Below the pieces are notes generated by a model, which was not told where the DNA came from, did not search any database, and saw only the letters and a program-made list of their open reading frames with translations. Shown piece after piece: positions 4,903 through 8,439 of a stretch of DNA of 8,439 nt. The stretch is from GCA-002840015 sp033765245 (lineage in GTDB: Bacteria > Pseudomonadota > Gammaproteobacteria > Xanthomonadales > Xanthomonadaceae). The DNA lies in the NCBI GenBank assembly GCA_033765245.1, contig JANRIF010000032.1, positions 1-8,439 on the forward strand, read 5' to 3'. The translations under genes and the position numbers were made by a program. Position 1 is the stretch's first letter; each line of letters begins with the position of its first letter.

Positions 4903-6948
4903 TCAATCCTCGTCCACCGCCGGCCGGAATGCGTCCATCAACTGTTTTTGCACGTTGCTGGGGACGGGTTCGTAGTGGCTGAACTCGAGGTCGTAGCGGC
5001 CGCGTCCCGAGGTGGCGCCCTTGAGTTCGGCGGCGAAGCCGGTGAGCTCCGACAACGGCACCTGCGCCTTGATCGCAATCTCCGCGTTGCCGTTGACGTC
5101 GGTGCCGAGGATGCGGGCGCGCTTGCCGGCGAGCAGGCCGGTGATGTCGCCGGTGTGCGCCTCGGGCACCGCCACTTCCAGGTCGACGATCGGCTCCAGC
5201 ACCTGCGGCCGCGCCTTCAGCACCGCGTCGAGGAACGCCTTGCGGGCGGCGCTGACGAACGCGACTTCCTTGGAATCGACCGGGTGATGCTTGCCGTCGT
5301 AGACCACCACCTTCAGGTCCTGCAGAGCGAAGCCGGCGATCGCGCCCTGCGCCAGCGCCTGCCGCACGCCCTTCTCCACCGCCGGCATGAATTGGCCGGG
5401 GATGGTGCCGCCCTTGACCTCATCGGAAAACTCGAAGCCGGCGCCGCGCTCCAGCGGCTGCACGCGCAGGAACACTTCGCCGAACTGCCCGGCGCCGCCG
5501 GTCTGCTTCTTGTGCCGATGGTGGCCCTCGGCCGGTGCCGACACGGTCTCGCGATAGGCGATCCGCGGTGGCCGGGTTTCCACTGCCACCCCGTAACGTT
5601 GCCGGATGCGTTCGATCATCACCCGTAGGTGCAGTTCGCCGAGGCCGCGCACCACGGTTTCGTTGAGTTCGGCATGGTGCTCGATCTGGAAACAGGGGTC
5701 TTCCTCCGCCAGTTTGTGCAGCGCGGTCGCCAGCTTCTGCTCCTGGCCGCGGGTGGCGGCCTGGATCGCCAGTCCGAACATCGGCTTGGGGAAGTCCAGC
5801 GGCTTGAGGTGGATGTGGTCCTCGTCGTGCGAGTCGTGCAGGATCGCGTCGAAGTGGATGTCCTCTACCTTCGCCACCGCCGCGATGTCGCCCGGCACCG
5901 CTTCGTCGATCTCGATATGGTCCTTGCCCTGCAGCCGGAACAGGTGCCCTACCTTGAACGGCTTGCGGCCGTCGTCGATGAACAGTTGGGTGTCGCGGCG
6001 CACCGTGCCCTGGTAGACGCGGAACACGCCGAGCTTGCCGACGAATGGGTCGTTGACGATCTTGAACACGTCGGCGATCACGTGCGCGTTGGCGTCGGGT
6101 CGCGACAACAACGGTTGCGCCGCCTTGTCGCTGCCCTTCATGAACGGCGGCGGATTGCCTTCGGCAGGGTTGGGCAGCAGGCGGTCGATCACGTCCAGCA
6201 GTTCGCGCACGCCGACTCCGCTGCGCGCGCAGACGAAGCAGATCGGTACCAGGTGGCCCTCACGCAGGCATTGCTCGAAGGCGTCGTGCAATTCCTCGCC
6301 CGACAGCGCCGACTCGCCCTGTTCGAGATAATGGCCCATCACCTGTTCGTTGATCTCCACCACCTGATCGATGATCTGCTGGTGCGCGGCGCCGACGTCG
6401 GCAATCGCTGAGTGGCCTCCGGGCTGGAAGAAGCAATCCACCACCGAGCTACCGTCGGCGCTGGGCAGGTTGAGCGGCAGGCACTGGTTGCCGAAGGCTT
6501 CGCGCAATTGCGCGATCAGCAGCTTGAGGTCGGCGCCGTTGTCGATCCGGTTGACCACCAGCACCCGCGCCAGTCCGCGTTGCGCGCCGTATTCCATCAT
6601 GCGGCGGGTGCCGTGTTCGATCCCGGCGCTGGCGTTGACCACCACCGCCAGCGTTTCCACCGCCGCCAGCGCCGACAGGGTGGGGCCGCGAAAATCCGGG
6701 TACCCCGGGGTGTCGATCAGTTGGATGATGCTGTCGCGATGCGGTAGCGAGGCGATCGCGATGTCGAGCGAATGGCCGCCTTCGCGCTCCATCGGATCGA
6801 AGTCCGAGACGGTGGTGCCGCGCTCGACGCTGCCTGGGCTGGCGATGGCGCCGCCGGTGTGCAGCAAGGCCTCGAACAACGTGGTCTTGCCCGCACCCGG
6901 ATGGCCGGCCAAGGCCAGGTTGCGAATCTGATCGGTGCGGTGCGACAT
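4903..6948 (-). CDS. fusA2: Elongation factor G-like translational GTPase (EF-G2 type)
   Basis: A 681-residue cytoplasmic five-domain GTPase of the EF-G family, slightly shorter than canonical EF-G. G1 is GHPGAGKT (15-22), G2 is ERGTT (42-46, invariant Thr46), G3 is DTPG (79-82) and G4 is NRID (133-136, where NKxD is usual). Domain II starts near 288, domain III near 385, domain IV near 465 with KKQTGGAGQFGEV (480-492) and a tip loop DGKHHPVDSKE (551-561), and domain V near 585 to the end. The residue after DTPG is Tyr83; in canonical EF-G it is the catalytic His. Together with the KKQTGGAGQFG signature this marks the EF-G-like/EF-G2 group rather than housekeeping FusA. From memory, mycobacterial EF-G2 binds GTP but shows no ribosome-stimulated GTPase. 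The ATG at 6948 has a good Shine-Dalgarno sequence, AGGAG, 6 bases upstream. It stands alone, not in the usual rpsL-rpsG-fusA-tuf operon, which also supports a paralogue. Its cellular role is unknown. Confidence 0.92.
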   Translation of the reverse strand: MSHRTDQIRNLALAGHPGAGKTTLFEALLHTGGAIASPGSVERGTTVSDFDPMEREGGHSLDIAIASLPHRDSIIQLIDTPGYPDFRGPTLSALAAVETLAVVVNASAGIEHGTRRMMEYGAQRGLARVLVVNRIDNGADLKLLIAQLREAFGNQCLPLNLPSADGSSVVDCFFQPGGHSAIADVGAAHQQIIDQVVEINEQVMGHYLEQGESALSGEELHDAFEQCLREGHLVPICFVCARSGVGVRELLDVIDRLLPNPAEGNPPPFMKGSDKAAQPLLSRPDANAHVIADVFKIVNDPFVGKLGVFRVYQGTVRRDTQLFIDDGRKPFKVGHLFRLQGKDHIEIDEAVPGDIAAVAKVEDIHFDAILHDSHDEDHIHLKPLDFPKPMFGLAIQAATRGQEQKLATALHKLAEEDPCFQIEHHAELNETVVRGLGELHLRVMIERIRQRYGVAVETRPPRIAYRETVSAPAEGHHRHKKQTGGAGQFGEVFLRVQPLERGAGFEFSDEVKGGTIPGQFMPAVEKGVRQALAQGAIAGFALQDLKVVVYDGKHHPVDSKEVAFVSAARKAFLDAVLKARPQVLEPIVDLEVAVPEAHTGDITGLLAGKRARILGTDVNGNAEIAIKAQVPLSELTGFAAELKGATSGRGRYDLEFSHYEPVPSNVQKQLMDAFRPAVDED

Positions 6949-6976
6949 GGCAGGCTCCTGTTCCGACAGTGGTTAC

Positions 6977-7005
6977 AGCGTTGCAGTGCGCCCGGACAAG
7001 GTCAA
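6977..7005 (-). promoter_or_regulatory. Candidate promoter of the EF-G-like gene
   Basis: On the minus strand TTGACC (7005-7000) is a near-consensus -35 box. AACGCT, 17 bp further on (6982-6977), is a weak -10. Transcription would begin near 6970, giving a leader of about 22 bases that contains the AGGAG ribosome site. The -35 and spacing are good; the -10 is poor, so this is tentative. Confidence 0.3.
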
Positions 7006-7154
7006 GCGTGGGCGTTGGTCATGAGTATCGTGCGGACGCGGATTTCCGACTTGATCCCGATCATATGGACGTGGGCATCGCCCGGTTCAGCGGGATTTCA
7101 TCGCCGCCGGCCTAGCGTGAAGCGATGCTCCTGGAGCGCGTGCGGAGAATCGCC

Positions 7155-7760
7155 ATGACCCCGATCCTGCCTGCGGCACTTGCCGCTACCTTGCTGGTAC
7201 TGGCCGCTCCCGCGACCGCTGCCCATGGCGAGCGTTACCGCAACGAGCCGCGCTACGACATCGCCGAGGTCGAGCGGGTGGAGCCGGTGGTCGAAGTCGT
7301 CAGCGAACCGGTCTACAGCCGGTATTGCCGCGAGGAGCCGGTTTACGAGCCGGTCTACGAGGAAGTGTACGAAGAGGGGTACTACGACGGCGGCTATCAT
7401 GGCGGCCAGGGCGAGCGGGTGCTTGGGACGATCGCCGGCGGCCTGATCGGCAATCAGTTCGGACATGGCAGCGGCCGCGTTGCCACCACCTTCTTCGGCG
7501 CCGTGCTCGGCGACGCGCTGGTGGCCGACCACCAGGCCAGGCACGGCGGCTACTACCCGGGCTACCGCACCCGCTATCCGGTGGGCGAGCGGGTCTCCTA
7601 CCGCGAGCATTGCGACACCCACACCCGCTATGTGCGCGAAGAACGAGTGCGCAGCTACGACGTCACCTATCGTTATCAGGGGCGCCTGTATCACACCCGC
7701 ACCGCATTCGATCCCGGCGACAGCTTGCGGGTGCGGGTGGACGTAATGCCGGTCGAATGA
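7155..7760 (+). CDS. Exported glycine-zipper 2TM envelope protein
   Basis: A 201-residue protein with a Sec signal peptide (hydrophobic 4-19, likely cleavage after ATAA near 23). There is no lipobox Cys, so it is not a lipoprotein. An acidic, Tyr-rich stretch (about 51-82) repeats EPVY three times and continues as EEVYEE. The glycine zipper follows: GTIAGGLIGNQFGHG (91-105) and FFGAVLGDAL (113-122), two short hairpin-forming helices of the Rick_17kDa_Anti/SlyB-like type. The C-terminal part (about 141-199), with YREHCDTHTRYV, SYDVTYRYQG and FDPGDSLRVRVDV, matches the conserved end of this proteobacterial family. Cys58 and Cys153 could form a disulphide. It probably sits in the periplasm or outer membrane and may stabilise the envelope, but its role is not established. 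The start at 7155 is supported by GGAG at 7144-7147, 7 bases upstream, and by the signal peptide; the in-frame ATG at 7125 lacks both. It diverges from the EF-G-like gene. Confidence 0.85.
   Translation: MTPILPAALAATLLVLAAPATAAHGERYRNEPRYDIAEVERVEPVVEVVSEPVYSRYCREEPVYEPVYEEVYEEGYYDGGYHGGQGERVLGTIAGGLIGNQFGHGSGRVATTFFGAVLGDALVADHQARHGGYYPGYRTRYPVGERVSYREHCDTHTRYVREERVRSYDVTYRYQGRLYHTRTAFDPGDSLRVRVDVMPVE
7335..7358 (+). repeat. 12-bp tandem duplication coding EPVY-EPVY
   Basis: GAGCCGGTTTAC (7335-7346) and GAGCCGGTCTAC (7347-7358) are adjacent 12-bp units differing at one base. A third relative, GAACCGGTCTAC, lies at 7305-7316. All are in frame and code for Glu-Pro-Val-Tyr, so the Tyr-rich segment of the glycine-zipper protein seems to have grown by internal duplication. 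Confidence 0.7.
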
Positions 7761-7894
7761 TGCGTCCGGAATCGCGCCGCGCCGGATAACCGTCGCCTCC
7801 GCCAGCAGGAATTATCGGCGCGCGTAGCGACTCTGTGCTTCCTGGTCTATGCTCGACCGGGCAAGCGCAAATGGGGAGCGCTTCGGGGGACGTA

Positions 7895-8439
7895 ATGCGG
7901 CGTTGGAGTACTACGGGATACGTGGTGGCCGCTGTGTTGGCCGCCCTCGTATTGTGGGAATGGTCGCGGATACCCTCGTCGCTGGATGCGGGCGCCGCGA
8001 CGGCGGCGCGTTGCGCGGTCGCGAGCGCGGCATCGGTGCTGTTGATGATCTCGGCGCAGGCGCTGCGCGGTAGCCGGCTCGCTCTGGCCGCAACGATCAC
8101 GGTGTTCGCCGCCATGGCCGTGTTGTCGGTGTGGGTGGGGGGCGCGGCGGACGCAGGTGTATGGTTCAGCCTGATGAGTGCTGCTGGCGCGTCGGTGCGC
8201 GAGCCGGTGGCGCTGACCGCGGCCGCGTGGCTCGCCGCCACGCTGGCGTTTGCCTTGTCGCTGCATCCGCAACGGCGCGGGTTCCGGCAGAGCGCCGTCG
8301 TGGTGGCGCTGGCGGCCGTCATCGCCGCGACGGCGGTGGTGGCGATACACGCCGTGGCGAGCGACGCGCATGCGCGGCTGCACGTGATGGCGGCGGCGGC
8401 ACTGGCGAGCTATGCGTTGGCGATCGTGGCGAGCGCGGG
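7895..8439 (+). CDS. Polytopic membrane protein, N-terminal part (cut by window end)
   Basis: From the ATG at 7895 the frame stays open to the last base: 181 codons plus two bases, with no stop. The translation begins MRRWSTTGYVVAAVLAALVL and is very rich in Ala and Val. About six hydrophobic segments lie near residues 8-22, 36-55, 61-82, 105-124, 132-152 and 163-181, with positive charge at the N-terminus and in the 125-132 loop (HPQRRGFRQ). GGGGGA at 7885-7890, 4 bases upstream, is a plausible if close ribosome site. An in-frame ATG at 7871 would add eight residues. I do not recognise the family. The layout would suit the membrane sensor part of a histidine kinase or diguanylate cyclase whose catalytic domain lies beyond the window, or a plain membrane protein. 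The last two helices faintly recall a MHYT module, but its Met-His-Tyr-Thr signature is absent (AIHAVAS at 150-156). Minus-strand frames here are low-complexity shadows. Confidence 0.7.
   Translation, partial: MRRWSTTGYVVAAVLAALVLWEWSRIPSSLDAGAATAARCAVASAASVLLMISAQALRGSRLALAATITVFAAMAVLSVWVGGAADAGVWFSLMSAAGASVREPVALTAAAWLAATLAFALSLHPQRRGFRQSAVVVALAAVIAATAVVAIHAVASDAHARLHVMAAAALASYALAIVASA

Noticed and set aside
6977..7005. MerR-type operator before the EF-G-like gene (TTGACCTTG resembles heavy-metal promoters)
   Set aside because: The second half-site (CAAGGT) is missing at the needed spacing, so only a plain promoter is suggested.
7054..7096. Inverted repeat ATCCCG/CGGGAT upstream of the glycine-zipper gene
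   Set aside because: Only 6 bp with a 31-bp gap, which is expected by chance in GC-rich DNA.
7765..7786. Possible terminator after the glycine-zipper gene (TCCGG/CCGGA)
   Set aside because: A 5-bp stem with a 12-base loop and no T-run is too weak to call.
7663..8322. 219- and 178-codon minus-strand frames across the right end
   Set aside because: They are Thr/Ala- and Arg/His-rich with no motifs. The plus-strand frame to 8439 has membrane-protein character and a ribosome site.

Overview
The window looks like chromosome from a high-GC Gram-negative bacterium. The dense, GC-biased coding, the style of the envelope proteins, the EF-G paralogue and a REP palindrome carrying the core GTGGGAGC all suggest a gammaproteobacterium near Xanthomonadales/Rhodanobacteraceae. 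That placement is inference; no rRNA or other taxonomic marker is present. No transposase, phage gene, tRNA or CRISPR array was seen.

Layout, left to right. (1) 1-2175, minus strand: a two-gene operon. A secreted six-bladed Kelch propeller protein (1069-2175) overlaps by ATGA a VIT1/CCC1-type metal transporter with an N-terminal ferritin-like region (41-1072). A strong GC hairpin at 11-34 follows the operon. (2) 2176-2257: an 82-bp divergent intergenic region holding a perfect 12-bp inverted repeat; the left arm lies 6 bp from the Kelch start codon. (3) 2258-2746, plus: a small SET-domain protein lysine methyltransferase with a Lys-Ser tail encoded by a hexanucleotide repeat. (4) 2762-4699, minus, convergent with SET: a five-helix membrane alkaline-phosphatase-superfamily enzyme of the LTA synthase/OpgB type. 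(5) 4700-4902: intergenic, with a REP element, a possible decayed second copy and a weak 3' dyad. (6) 4903-6948, minus: an EF-G paralogue of the EF-G2 type in which the catalytic His of the G3 motif is Tyr. (7) 6949-7154: divergent intergenic region with a candidate promoter and a doubtful small ORF. (8) 7155-7760, plus: an exported glycine-zipper envelope protein. (9) 7895 to the window end, plus: the N-terminal part of a polytopic membrane protein, cut by the window edge.

The genes do not form one obvious pathway. Most products concern the envelope (transporter, Kelch protein, LTA-synthase-like enzyme, glycine-zipper protein, unknown membrane protein); SET and EF-G2 would act in the cytoplasm. 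The most interesting unit is the Kelch-VIT operon facing the SET gene across a symmetric intergenic repeat. I found no clear evidence of a defence or mobile system.
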